Shown: one piece after another, positions 11,781-23,296 of the stretch
Position numbering within the stretch: position 1 is the first letter of the stretch
How the letters are laid out: each line of letters opens with the position of its first letter
Origin: Ascaphus truei
Lineage: Eukaryota; Chordata; Amphibia; Anura; Ascaphidae
Length of the DNA stretch: 64,000 nucleotides
Reading direction: 5' to 3'
Assembly: GCA_036426205.1 (NCBI GenBank)
Contig: CM071567.1
Location: 292,636,405-292,700,404 of the forward strand
Notes under the pieces: generated by a model
Seen by the model: the letters and a program-made list of their open reading frames with translations, nothing else
Databases searched by the model: none
Told to the model about the DNA's origin: nothing
Translations under genes and position numbers: made by a program

Positions 11781-13269
11781 GGTGGCTATTTATCTCTGGT
11801 ATGGTATTGTATTGTATGTATTTATATAGCGCCAAAAGTGTACTCCGCGCTTCACAAAGAATACAGTACAGGGAATTTTAAAAATACAATAAGTGCAGCA
11901 AAAAATCAGACAATGGGAAAGGAAATCCCTGCCCCGAAGAGCTTACAATCTAAGAGGTTTGAGGGGAAATTTACAGAGACAGCAGGTGAGGGAATAAGTG
12001 CTGTAGATGGGTGTACTTGTCCACAATAGGTGGTATAAGTGACTGTGGGACAATAGCAATGAGTGCAGGCTATTGGGATGCTTGATTTGTGGGGCAGGTT
12101 TTAAGGTTAGTCAGTGTTAAATGAAAAGGTTAACACCATTTACAGGGGAAGAGATGGCAGGGAGCCGTGGGTAAGATCAGGTGTGTATGTGTGGGTTCAG
12201 GCTTAGGGGAGATCCCCAGCAGCAGGAAGGAGTAGATAGAGGGTGTGAATAGAGGATTTGTGTGGGTGTTTTTTATTGAGGGGTAAAGAAGTTGTTGGGA
12301 GAGAGGTGTATAAATAATGGTGGAGTGGGGATGTTGTAGAGAACAGAAATGCTCACAAAGGAGTGAGGAAACGGTAAACAGAAAAATAAATAGGGAGGGC
12401 ATAGTGAGATACATGAGGAGAGACTGACCAGTTATTGGAGGATAGAAAGAGTACAATTAATCACAGCTTTTAGAAAGTAAAGTTCTCACAGTTGTAAAGT
12501 TATTGTTCAGAGTCCAGATCTTCCCCAAATCTTCACCTCCAATTTCAACTCCAAGATTAACTCTGCCACACACTTAAATGTTACACTCCAAGATTAACTC
12601 TACCACACACTTAAATGTTACACTTTATTGTTACACAGCCATATGGCTCACAGCCAAAGTATCCAGCCTTAAGTATTCTAAAACATAGCCACATTGACTA
12701 CTAATTAAGGGAGGGGTCTGCCCAATCAACTAAGACACACCAAATTGTTAATTCAATTTTAGGATCTTGCAAATTGATAGTAGAATCCAGTTCACACATA
12801 CCAATATTAATACTGTACATTTTAAAATCTGTAGCAATTGATAGTAAATCCAGGTCACACTAATAGGCTGGATAGGAAATATCCTGAATACCTGTGGAGG
12901 AGTATGTAGCCAGGTCCCTACAGGATAGTTTAATAAGCCATCTGGTTCTTTACCAGAAGGAATCATCTTTGCAAATATGGACAGCTATAATCCCTTTACA
13001 CAAGTGTTTCTCAATAGCCGCGAAAGGATGAAAGGGTGCCACGGGAGTTCACCGATCTCGCAGAGCAGGGAGAAAGCAGGACGGGGGGGCTGAACAGTTT
13101 ATCATCCTGATTGGCTGCTGCAGGGTAATGTAGCCAATCAGGAGGAGATATCAGGAACCTGAAGGGTTGAACCAAGCAGAAGAGAAAGCAGTATGGGCAG
13201 GAGAGAGAGAGAGAGAGTGTGTGTGTGTGTGTGTGTGGTGTGTGGTGTGTGTGTTGGTGGTGTGTGTGT

Positions 13270-13323
<54 letters not shown>

Positions 13324-13389
13324 GAGTGGTTCCTTGGCAACTAACCATTAGGAATAGGGATGCATAGAGAGAAAAAGGGTTGCGATCCA
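11781..13389. repeat. Repeat block splitting the Penelope-like element
   Basis: 11800-11960 is a dispersed repeat (TTTATATAGCGCCAAAAGTG ... CCCTGCCCCGAAGAGCTTAC) whose style is common in frog introns. 12130-12480 has no identified feature. 12549-12625 holds two tandem units of about 42 bp (ACTCCAAGATTAACTCTGCC / ACTCCAAGATTAACTCTACC). 13216-13320 is an imperfect (GT)n microsatellite; the His/Thr-rich minus frames over it are artefacts. Confidence 0.55.
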
Positions 13390-13790
13390 CTGCTTTACAC
13401 CAACATTCCCCACCAAGATTGCTTTAAGTATGGTTGATATCATGCTAAACAATCAACACGCAGAGACTGTTCTACAACTAATTCAATTCATATTCACACA
13501 CAACTACTTCTCATTTGGTGAACACATCTACCTGGAAGATATGGGGACCGTAATCGGAACAAGGATTTACACCACAATATGCAAATCTGTTTATGGCAAA
13601 ATTGGAAAATAATTTCTTGTCCACCCGCAGCACCAAATTTGCTACATAGATGATTTCTTGGTAATTTGGAGTGAACACGATCTCATCCAATTCCATGAAA
13701 GGCTGAATGAATTCCATCCAACATTTAACCTGAAACTGAGCATTCCCACACACACACGCACTCATTTATTCAACACATTCATGCGGGCCA
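13390..13790 (+). pseudogene. Penelope-like element, RT catalytic part (fragment)
   Basis: Encodes FGEHIYLEDMGTVIGTRI, then CKSVYGKI, and after a frameshift the catalytic YIDD box at 13643-13654 followed by FLVIWSEHDLIQFHERLNEF and HPTFNLKLSIPT. The order 'xGTxxGT - YIDD - FHxxLNxFHPT' is that of Penelope-like RTs. A TAA ends the first frame at about 13612. Non-functional. Confidence 0.8.
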
Positions 13791-14335
13791 ATTGGAAGCC
13801 GCAAGGAATTATGCCACGGCTTCCTATTGGCATGTGTGACGTGGGACATTTTAAACGCCATCATTTTGTCGGCACACAAGATCCCTGCCGGCAGAGATAC
13901 CGGCATCCCGGTAGTCCATTTTGGGCCAGCTCTTTCAATGGCCCCTGGTTTCCCTTTACCTCCGGTTTTCCCCGTTCCCTGTTCTGCTACGAGTTCCTGC
14001 GGAAGAAATTACAATTTTATTGAGCACTTGCATTGAAGTGATTTGTAATCCCTTTTTGTTCTTTCTCAATGAAGTGATTTGGATTATGGAAAAATAAATA
14101 GCTCTGTAGAAAGAATCCGGTACGGGGGCAAGTATATCTGGAAGCAGAGGGTCCCCGGAGCTGAAATTAATGGAGTTTAGCCCCAGAGACCCCATGCGTC
14201 AATCCTGTAAAACGATGTAGTGCTGCTTTAACTCTCTTTGTGACACTTTTTGTGTGTAATTTATTTGGTGAATACATTTGGTACACCATAGTGGGGCTTT
14301 TTGCCCGATATATTTTTTAAGCTGTTATATTCTTT
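13791..14335. repeat. Dispersed repeat, probably miniature DNA element
   Basis: Begins GGGCCAATTGGAAGCCGC and ends near GTAGTGCTGCTTTAACTCTC. The closing 'GCTGCTTTAA' is the inverse of TTAAAGCAGCAGTTCAAGC found at about 18757. CCGGCAGAGATACCGG is a short palindrome. No coding potential. Confidence 0.4.
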
Positions 14336-15119
14336 AAGAAGACTTGGAAGAGTCTGTTTTTATTTATTTATTTATTTATAAAATGTTTTAGCAGGAAGTA
14401 ATACATTGAGAGTTACCTCCCGTTTTCAAGTATGTCCTAGGCATAGAGTTAAATTGACAAATAATATATGGTTACAAATAGAGTTACAGGATACTGTATA
14501 CATTATATACAGTATATTGCATGCACAGTTAAAGAAGATGTATATTATAGGCTTATGTAACAGTTACAGACCAGATTAAAATGTGAGACAGCCTTAGATT
14601 TGAAAGAACTTAATCTGGTGGTGGATGTGAGAGTCTCCGGTAGATTGTTCCAGTTTTGGGGTGCACGGTAAGAGAAGGAGGAACGGCCAGATACTTTGTT
14701 GAGCCTTGGGACCATGAACAGTCTTTTGGAGTCCGATCTCAGATGATAAGTGCTACATTTGGTAGGATTGAGGAGCTTGTTCAGGTAGCTGGATAGCTTG
14801 CCCAGAAAGTATTTGAAGGCAAGACAGGAAAGGTGAACTTTGCGCCTAGACTCGAGTGATGACAATCTAGTTCTTTGAGCATTTCGCAGTGGTGTGTTGT
14901 AGTTGCATTGGAGAACAAAACGACAAATTGAATTGTAGAGGGTGTCAAGTTTGCTAAGGTGGGTTTGGGGTGCCGAGCCATATACTCTCCATAGTCGATA
15001 ATTGGGATAAGCATCTGCTGTGCGATACGTTTTCTGACCAGCAGGCTTAGGGAGGATTTGTTCCTGTAAAGTACACCTAGTTTGGCATAGGTTTTGAATG
15101 TCAGGGTATCAATGTGCAT

Positions 15120-15692
15120 TCAGAATGTTAAGTAGGAGTCAAACCATATGCCCGGGTATTTAAAACTAGTAACAGGAGTTAGGGTGGTGTTAGCGTTGGT
15201 TCTGATATGTAGCTCAGTCACTGGAAGCTTTAAAAATGTAGTCTTGGTCCCAAATACCATTGTTACAGTCTTGTCAGTGTTTAAAAACAGTTTGTTTTGG
15301 GAAATCCAGTTTTCGAGTGTCAAAAAGTCAGACTGAAGTATGTGTTGAAGATCAGAGAGGCTATGGCTGTGTGCATATAGGATTGTGTCATCTGCATACA
15401 TGTGTATTGAGGCTTCCTTACAAGCTGTGGGAAGATCATTAATGAACACTGAGAAGAGTAGGGGCCCCAGAACAGAGCTTTGTGGGACGCCACAGGTGAT
15501 ATCAAGGGGATTGGAGTTAGAGCCTTGGATGGACACATGTTGGGATCTACCTGATAGGTAGAACTGAAACCAGTTTAAAGTATGCTGCCATATTCCAGAG
15601 CTCTGGAGTTTAAGCCAGATAGCATGATCAACAGTATCAAAAGCCTTTGCAAAATCTAGGAATATTGCACTAGTGAGTTGTCCCCGTTCCAT
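15120..15692 (-). pseudogene. LINE reverse-transcriptase frame
   Basis: 190 residues covering the palm of an L2-type RT: LDFAKAFDTVDH (residues 12-23), GVPQSSVLGPLLF (68-80) and YADDTILYA (99-107, catalytic Asp pair present), then FLNTDKTVTMVFGT. GVPQS carries Ser where most families have Gly. The frame is cut at both ends by stops or frameshifts; the conserved sequence continues in other frames at 16317-16019 and 15119-14545. Confidence 0.85.
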
Positions 15693-16899
15693 TCCACACT
15701 GGATTTCATTGCAAACTTTTAGCAGGGTGGTTACGGTGGAGTGTTTGGGGCGAAAGCCAGATTAGAATTGGCTAGGGAAATTTGTCTTGGTATAGTAATC
15801 GCTTAATTGGGAGTGGACACACTTTTCCATGACTTTGCGTAGGATTGCGAGAAGTGAGATTTGGCCTGTAGTTTGAGACAGTGTTTTTGTCCCCACTTTT
15901 GAAGATTGGGCCAACTCTGGCAGTTTTCCAGGTCTTAGGGATATGGCCTGCAGACAGGATAGAGTTGACTATGGAAGCAATTGGTTTGGCAATTGCTGGG
16001 GCACCAAGTCTTAGGAACCTAGATGGTCGCTAATAAGTTAGTAGCACACCCCACAAAGTAGTCATTGAATTCATTTGCAATGTCAGTGGGGTTTGTCAGA
16101 GTAATATCCCCCTTAGTGATATTACTTGGTTGTTGATGGTTAGAAGGCTGGAATATATTGTTGATAACCTTCCAGAAGTTAGATGGGTTTGATGTGTTCT
16201 GGAGGAGATTGTCAGAGTAATATTGTGCTTTTGCATGTCTCGTTTGCCTTGTGCACATGTTTCGCAGGCATCTGTAGTGATTGAGATCCTTGGCCAGTTA
16301 CTTTGTAGCTTTTCCACAAGGCATCCCTGAACTGGCAGCGTGCTATAAGATCAGTTTTAACCCATGAAAGGTGGGCCCGCCGTACCCTTATTCTGCGTAG
16401 TGGAGCATGGGTATCACAGAGTTTTAAGAACTCGGATTGGAAATAGTCGAGCGCAGAATCAGGGTCGGGAATTAAATCGATTCTGTGCCATGGGCAGTTG
16501 GTAAGGTCATCCAGAAACTGTTGTGGGTTAAAGTTTTTAAATGTTCTAGTGAGGAGAACTTTAGGGCTTGATTGGGGCGGTTTAATTTTCCTTACACAGT
16601 ACTGTACACTATTGCATGGCCACTGAAAATGTCAGGAAGGATGCCAGAGGATTGGATTCTACTGGGATTTGAGGAGAGAATCCAGTTTAACAAGGAATGG
16701 TTTTGCGATTTTGTATTTGTCCGTGTGGGTTGGGAAATTAGTTGCAATAGGTTAAGCGATTTGTATCTGTATTTTGTGTTTTTTAGGGTCAAGCTAATTG
16801 AATTTGAAATCCCCAAGAACTAGCAGACCACTCTTCTCATTGAGAAAGGAAATGGAGCCAAGAAACTGGATTTTATCAGTCAGGGACTGTAGAGGAGCT

Positions 16900-17571
16900 T
16901 TAGGGGGGCGGTAGATGCCATATGGGCTTAGAAAAGGGGAAACAGATTCTGCCAACTAGGATTTCAAATGAGGGTGGGCTTGGGAGGCAATTTAGCAGTG
17001 TAAATTGTACGGTGTCTGCAATATAAAACACCCCTCCTCCTCTCTTTGACCTATTTTTCCTAGATATGGAGTATCCCTGAATGGCAATATTTGCATCTGG
17101 AGTTTTAGGGTTTAGCCATGTTTCTGTGAGAACAATGGCTTTGGGTTTATGCATAAGGCACCATGCTCTTAGTTCATCCAGTTTGGGCAGCAGACTCCTG
17201 ATATTTATATGGGCGACAGATAGCCCTTTTTTTAATTTGAAGGGAGTATTCTCAGAGGTATGAGACAGAGTTGAAATGGGAGTGCCTGGGTTAGGTTCAA
17301 TATCGCCTGCTAAAGAGAGTAATAGTGTGACTAGAAATTTGAGTAGTTGTTTGCAAGTTCTAAATTTGTGGTGTTTGCCATTTGAGTGTGTGGTGGTTGG
17401 TGTGCTGGTTTTTAGGGTTCTCCACCAACATTCAGTAGATAGTGCAAGGCTTTTGAGTAATCCAGGGTGTATCGTGATGTTGGGCGTGGGGGGAGTTTGT
17501 AGTGGATAGAGAGAGTAACATTTCAGTGAGGCAACGAGAAAGAACAAAGTGGAGGTAAAAAGCAGGTTCAT
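16900..17571 (-). pseudogene. LINE endonuclease ORF with N-terminal hydrophobic leader and 2A-like motif
   Basis: A 223-residue frame. Residues 1-25 are hydrophobic. Residues 77-96 are a second hydrophobic stretch ending GDIEPNPG, followed by T97-P98. From about residue 116 the apurinic-endonuclease fold starts (SVAHINIRSL; VLTETWLNP near 150). GDIEPNPG is the core of the 2A ribosome-skipping peptide (D-V/I-E-x-N-P-G, then P), known near the N-terminus of several CR1/L2-type LINEs. Here the residue after NPG is threonine, not the proline at which skipping occurs, so activity is doubtful. The frame closes at 16900, before the EN domain is complete. Confidence 0.75.
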
Positions 17572-17800
17572 TATGCCAGAGGTAGGTAATGCTGCATGGA
17601 GCTGTTTTGAGCCAAGTGTGTGTGCAGACTAAACAGCAGAGGTGTGCCTGTAACTTGTCTGATGTTTTTCTGCATTGCAATGCTTGGGTCTATGCAGTGG
17701 GCTGAGTTAGTAGTAGTGCAGGAGGTAGTTGTGTGCAGTCAGTGTTGGGAGAGGCTGTAGTGAAAAAAGTTGTAATGGGGGTGGGGGATTAAATTGTGCA

Positions 17801-18755
17801 GGCTAACATGCATAGGGATCATAGTGTGGTCATATAAGCTCACTGTTTGTTGCCTTGTGTAGAAGAGTTAGTAGAAAGATGAAGTCCCCAGTCACCTCTA
17901 GTAATAAAACTATAGTCTAACTATGTATTCTCACTTAAAAATCTCGCTTTAAAAATGCCAAATGCGGGTGGGGGGGTGTATATTGGTTTTATACAGCTAG
18001 AGCAGTCACATGACCCTCCCCCCTCCCCAATAAATCAGCTTGTTCCAGTTGGTCAATTAGCAGCACACAGTTGAGAGAGAGAAAAAAAAAAACACCTTTT
18101 TGATATTCAAACATAACAAACCATAAATACTAAAGGCCGGTGGGTAATTCTTTTAAAACAGCGCAGTACTGCCCAGCTATATGAAAAGCTTCCACGTGCA
18201 TGTTTCTATTCTGGAAAAATGCTTGTGACTGATCCTGAGAGTTAATTTATTGGAATAATGGATATCAAGAATATGTTTTTGAGAGGCTGATGGAACACAC
18301 GTGGTTTCTCTATCCCATTAATCAGTAAAATAAGTACACTCTATCCCATTAATCAGTAAAATAAGTATAGAAGGCATTATTTAACCAGTATGTTTACAGT
18401 GTACTGGAAATTAAAAAACTCATATCGCTACATGAATGCAGAGTCCTGTTTAGCAAGAATAAGCAGAGCTACAGGATACCCGTTGACTGCTGGACGATTT
18501 CAATCTCAGGAGGATTACTGGTTGTCAGGGCTCATGTCTAATTAGTGTCTGTAAATAGGTCTTTGAATGGATTTGGAAAAGGATTGTGATCTCATTTGCC
18601 AGCAAAAATGTAAACTCTAATTGCTGCCAAATGCAACCACACTTATTTTGTTTGCCAGAGCTAATCATTATGTTAGAGAGAACTCCATGACGGAGGATTT
18701 GTAAACTATACATGGTAAATATGTTGTATTAAGAGATAGTTAAAGATAGTTTTAC
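17801..18755. other. Non-coding, AT-rich
   Basis: A tandem duplication of CTCTATCCCATTAATCAGTA (about 18311-18370) is the only clear feature. No coding or RNA gene signal. Confidence 0.5.
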
Positions 18756-19098
18756 TTAAAGCAGCAGTTCAAGCTGCCGTTTTTTATTCCCCCCAAGCTT
18801 TAATATGCGCATTGCTGATCGATCCATTCTCCTGTGATCGATCAGCGAAGATTCGGTTCGGGGGTTCACTAAATGGCTGTCCGTGCAACAGAAGAGGACC
18901 CAATATGCAAAGTTCTGTGGGGAAGATCATGTGAACGGGCAGTCACTAGATAAAATTAGTGCACTGCTAGAGAAATGGCAGGGCTGAAAAAGGGGTGTGC
19001 CAGAACCTGTTTCAGAAGAGGCAGGGGATGTGACTTTGTAAATGGTTTCTATAGAAACAAAAAATGCTCGTTACATTATAATACATGAAAAATGTATT
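18756..19098. repeat. Fragment of dispersed TTAAAGCAGCAGTTCAAG repeat
   Basis: TTAAAGCAGCAGTTCAAGC at 18757 is the inverse of the end of the repeat at 13791-14230. An internal short palindrome, CTGATCGATC...GATCGATCAG, lies at about 18813-18845. Non-coding. Confidence 0.4.
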
Positions 19099-19265
19099 GT
19101 CAAAAGGAGTCCTACTGAACGTGGCACTGTATACTACAAAAAAAAAAACACACACACAAAGGGAGCCCAGAACTACTTCCAATATGACAAAAATACACAG
19201 TGAAATATATATCTCTTGAAAAAAGATGTTTTGTTTTTTTGTAGTAAACAGTAGCACTCCTTTTG

Positions 19266-19297
<32 letters not shown>

Positions 19298-19310
19298 ACA
19301 CACATACACA

Positions 19311-19341
<31 letters not shown>
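19099..19341. repeat. Short fold-back followed by (CA)n microsatellite
   Basis: GTCAAAAGGAGTCCTACTG (19099) and CAGTAGCACTCCTTTTGAC (19248) are inverted arms about 165 bp apart. 19267-19341 is CA-repeat with TA interruptions. The Cys/Val-rich and His/Thr-rich frames are microsatellite artefacts. The arms resemble the ATCTCAAAAGGAGTGCTACTG stretch at about 56298, suggesting one element family. Confidence 0.6.
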
Positions 19342-19790
19342 GTGTAATTTTGGGGGTTTATATGAGCTTACTGGGTATCTGTGTGTTTATTAACTTTGTC
19401 CAGCTGGTCTCAGCTGTTTTGGAGGTTAGTGGCCCCTCCTCCCCAGGTTTTAAGCTCGCCCCTCCCCACTTTCCATATGTACAGGTCTTTTCATGCAGCT
19501 GTTTGTGACAGATCCAATGCAGATCATTTTTCCTATAATTATACAGGTAAATAAGAATTTTAATCAGTTGGTCTTAGGACCTGCGATATTATGGTCATGC
19601 CTTGAAGTGGCCCGCAGGCTTATAATGCTTTGGCCAAAGGGTTAAACTAAATGACCCTTTTTTTCAAGATATATATACAGACGAGACCACGAGTATTCTA
19701 AAGCTTCCCTTAAACTAGCCCGGTTACATTCTGGGTATGTGCTGGGTGTAACCTGGCTAGTTTAAGGGAAGTTTAAGGCATTTCTGCATT
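19342..19790. repeat. Fold-back family sequence with a small hairpin
   Basis: CCCTCCTCCCCAGGTTTTAAG (19433-19453) and TTTGGCCAAAGGGTTAAAC (about 19631) parallel the block at 56600-56700. 19705-19770 is an inverted repeat: CTTCCCTTAAACTAGCCCGG ... CCTGGCTAGTTTAAGGGAAG. Non-coding. Confidence 0.55.
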
Positions 19791-20262
19791 GACTAAATCA
19801 GCGGTGCGCAAAGTGGGGGGCGCGACCCCCAGGGGGGGCAGGAGATTGTGCTGGGGGGGCGCGGGCAGTTGCAGAGGCCCCGCGCTCTTCCCCCAGGCAT
19901 TTAAATTAAATGCCGGGGGATCGCGTGAGGCCCCTGCAACTGTTTACTTACCGGGATTCAGCCGTCTGTGTTGCGTCACCATGGCAACGCGGCGTCAATA
20001 GACGCCGCGTCACCATGTGACCTGACGTCACACGCCCACGCAGCGTCATCTGACGCGGCTGAAGGAAGGCAGGGGGGCGCGAGAGCCGGGGCAGAGAGAC
20101 AGGGGGGCGCAGCTCAAAAAGTTTGCGCTCCCCTGGACTAAATGACCCATATGATTAACACAGCAGGGTTCCCTGGCAGTCCCATTCATTTTGAATGGGA
20201 CTGCCAGGGACCCCCGCTGTTAATCTGATGGGCCATTAATCAATGCAGAAATGCTGGGTCTC
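19775..20262. repeat. Fold-back palindrome interrupted by a hAT-like insertion
   Basis: Left arm 19775-19798 plus 20144-20196 and right arm 20197-20262 are inverse copies, meeting at CCCATTCATTTTGAATGGG (20182-20200). The left arm is split by the hAT-like element 19799-20135. Once the insert and one copy of its duplication are removed, the arm is continuous. Confidence 0.7.
19799..20135. mobile_element. hAT-like miniature element, 337 bp, with 8-bp duplication
   Basis: Begins CAGCGGTGCGCAAAGTGGGG and ends TTTGCGCTCCCCTG, imperfect inverted termini. It is flanked by an exact 8-bp repeat GACTAAAT (19791-19798, 20136-20143). CpG- and G-rich interior with GACGCCGCGTCACCATG, also found in the element at 62984-63935; the two share termini and are one family. 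Confidence 0.88.
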
Positions 20263-21600
20263 GTTTAAGGCATGTACCTGGGTCTTTTTGGCGATTGCCT
20301 CTGGTTTGTGTTAGAATAACCGTGGGCGTGTGTGTGTGTGTGGCCCTCTTTCCTTATGACTAGGCGGGTCTATGGGTGCTGTCTTTACCTGCTGGCTCAC
20401 AGAGATCTGAGCCTCCGCTATTGGGAGCCTGGGGCAACAATATAAGAACTGGCAGCGCCTCCACCTGCCCAGGATCCCCAATACGTGAGATTTCCGTGAA
20501 CAAGAACAACAATAATAGCTTGCATATGTATATAACGTTCTGCTTCACTTTATAGAATATACGCACACCTCTATACATATAACATTTATACACCAGTGGC
20601 CGTGGCCACACGTCACTTTGGAATAGTGTCCTCCCACCATCGTGTGTCCCACACTGTGTCCAGCGTGACCGACCAGTTCCTTGGTCACTTAACCTCCCAA
20701 GTGTCCCCAAAGAACCCATCACCCCCCAAGGCGGGATCAGCACCTGTAATGTATCGGTTTGTTGTGCACGTGTGTAATACCTGCCGGGCGCTCCAGCACC
20801 CGGTAGCTGACACTTCAAAAAAGATCCGCCGATCCAGCGAAGTCTCTCACGATGAGTTCCCACCGCAGGGGATGTCTCCACGTGCTTTAACTCCGCAGAG
20901 CCCAGACTAAGAATGACAGGCTCCTCACCGCAGCACTGTGTCCCTGACTAACACACTCTCTAAAAGGGAAAGGTCCCTACATAAAGGGCCTGTCCCTACA
21001 GCAACACAAGCTGAAGGTGACTCAGGGCACTAACTGGGGCCTAAGGGGAATACTGGCCTATACAGTGGGTCACTGACCACTGCACCCGCGCACCTCCTCT
21101 CCCCTTGCTCTCCCAGCACCAACTGTCACCAACTGCCTGTTTTCTCCAGCGCGCAAAATGTATCAATATCAGAGAGTTCTGACAACCCCATTGGCTGCTG
21201 TGACCACCTGGTATACCAATTCCCTGAGGCTCATGGGACTTGTAGTCCCACACAGAGCCTTCCCTGGTAATGGCCGCCGCTAGGGATGCTCCTACGCTAA
21301 TGGCCGCCTCTCCCTGCATGCACAACTCTATAACGGCTGCCGCAACTCCCGATCGCTAATGCGCATGCTCGCACATTTCCAAAATGGCGGCCTCCGCTAA
21401 CTGGATGCGCCACAAGTTCCCGCCGACCGGCTCACCTACTTGCCGCCCCCGCAGCACCTCCCACACCCCGCAGAGGTAAGGGGGAAACCGGAGACAAGGG
21501 GGTGATCGGAGGACCTGGCTACATATACGTGTGTGTGTATTTATTGTTATATTGGAAGTAGCTCTGGGCTCCCTTTGTGTTTTCTTTTTTATAGTACACT
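20263..21600. other. GC-rich non-coding region, possible old LTR-like or DNA-element sequence
   Basis: Higher GC than its surroundings. It contains AAAATGGCGGCC (about 21382) and repeated ATGGCCGCC motifs at 21274 and 21300. No domain is recognisable in any frame, and I see no protein-coding exon or family signature. It could be a promoter-bearing repeat; unassigned. Confidence 0.35.
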
Positions 21601-22800
21601 AGGTGATATACCCGGCATTGCCTGGGATATAAATCCGTAATAGGTAGTATTATTTATAAATAGGGTAACAATAGGATGACTATTTGGTGGAAAGGTTGAA
21701 TAATACTGTTGAAAAGAAACATGGAAGAAAATGTAATACGATGTTGTTTAAAAATGGTTTATTGTAAACACACCACGGTACAATGTATATTTTGGTGACA
21801 TAAGTGATGTAAAAATGTAAGGTGTATGTCCCGCTAGGGTGTGAGCAGATGTGAGGCGTCGGGTGGGTGTTCAGTACGGGTGGCGGGTGGGTAGTGAGTG
21901 CTGGCTGTGGGTGGGGGTCTCGCTAGGGTGTGAGGTGGCGGGTGTCTGGCGAGTGCGGGCGGCGGCTGGTCAGTGATGTCGGTGCGTAGGGGTGTGAGTG
22001 CGGTGGGTGGTGAGGCGGAAGGTGGGTGGTGAGGCGACGGGTAGGTGGTGAGTGGGTGCAGCGGCTAGTCAGTGATGTCGGTGCGTAGAGGTGGGAGGCG
22101 ACGAGTGTGTGTCGAGTGTGGCGGGTGGGTGAGAGGCGGCAGGTGTCTGTTGAGTGAGGGCGGCGGCTGTGGGGCGCAGGGATGTGAGGCGGCGGGTGGC
22201 TGAAAGACATAGGTGGGAGGCGGCGGGAGTGCTGAAAGGCAGATCCGGGAGTGCGGCGGGTGGGTGAAAGGCGGGGGGGCGGGTGAAAGGCAGAGGCAGG
22301 AGGTGGCGGGAGGATGGGCGGCGGGTGGGGGGAAGGCAGGGGGGCGGAGGCAGGGGAGAAGGAAGGCAGGGGCGGCGGGGGGCAAGGGGGAGTGTCACTG
22401 TGTGGCCACATCATGGACACACAACACACACAACTCACCCCGTACACACACACACAGGGACACCACCCATGCGGACAACACAGGACACCCTACACACACA
22501 CACCCCAACACACACAGACACCCACACACACACACACACACACACACAACAACACACACACCACACACACACACACACCACACACACCACACACCTCCAC
22601 ACACACACACACACATTACACACACTCCAGTCGACACCTTACACACGGGACACGGCACCAGTGTACAGACACACACACGACCACACACCACACAGTGCCA
22701 TCACACCCAAGCTGTTCCCTTACATATAGCGGGTGCTTCACAGTCGTTCAGCAGCACCGCAGCGCACACCACCTCTAGCGGAAGCGCAAAATGAAAAAGC
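21601..22800. repeat. Repeat element with G-rich minisatellite and CA-rich tract
   Basis: Starts with ATATACCCGGCATTGCCTGG near 21611. 21830-22390 is a degenerate GTGGGTGGTGAGGCGGCGGGT-type array of about 20-bp units. 22420-22690 is CA-rich. The proline-rich minus frames and Gly/Arg/His-rich plus frames over it are low-complexity artefacts. Possibly one element with an expanded interior (Helitron-like is one option), but termini are not proven. Confidence 0.5.
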
Positions 22801-22810
22801 ATAAAACAGT

Positions 22811-23296
22811 GCTGGTGGCAATATTGTTAAAGCAAGTTAGTGAAATTAAATAGTGAGGACACGCTTTAATATATATTATAACTCACAAACGTGTGAGGTT
22901 TTGCGGCACATAAAGGTCTCTTTTAAGGATTCATTCAATCGCCAGGAGATCAGGGATCCAGTGTTTTCCCCGTATGTATGGGACTCCCCGGAACCTTATT
23001 TAAAAGATACAACTGGACATAGTGCAAGACTGTATATATAGTTTATCAAAGGTTACTTACCTTTGATAAACGATCTATACAGTCTGCACTTGTACAGTTG
23101 TATCTGTTAAATAAGGTTCCTGGGAGTCATACATACGGGGAAACACTGATCTCTGCAATCTCCTGGCGATTGACTGAATGCATTAAAGCTACTGTATGTG
23201 CTGCAAAAAACCACACGTTTTGAGTATATATATAGAAGGCCGTGTGTCATCACTATTTAAATTCACTAAACCTTTGCTTTAAACCAATATTGCACC
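22811..23296. repeat. Near-complete fold-back palindrome, about 485 bp
   Basis: The left arm, from GGCAATATTGTTAAAGCAAG to GTTTATCAAAGGT (about 23052), is mirrored by ACCTTTGATAAAC ... CAATATTGCACCA. Shared blocks include CGCCAGGAGATC/ATCTCCTGGCG and CCGTATGTATGGGACTCC/GGAGTCATACATACGG. The arms differ mostly by small indels. No coding capacity. Confidence 0.85.

Larger units (their letters stand above)
14336..17800 (-). mobile_element. L2-like (CR1/L2/Rex group) LINE, nearly full length, frameshifted
   Basis: Read from right to left: 5' region, ORF start at 17571, endonuclease, linker, RT, C-terminal domain, and a 3' tail of ATAAATAAATA type at about 14355-14385. The endonuclease shows GLSVAHINIRSLLPKL, VLTETWLNP and RKNRSKRGGGVF. 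The RT (15692-15120) shows LDFAKAFDTVDH, GVPQSSVLGPLLF and YADD at about 15389-15398. The C-terminal end (14865-14545) shows APQNWNNLPETL and FKSKAVSHFN. Frames are broken between EN and RT and after the RT. The same C-terminal and tail sequences recur in fragments at 55230-55545 and 55690-56080, so this is a dispersed family. Confidence 0.88.

Noticed and set aside
21923..22794. Proline-rich and Gly/Arg/His-rich frames of 150-193 codons
   Set aside because: G-rich minisatellite plus CA repeat; overlapping open frames on both strands with no conserved motif.
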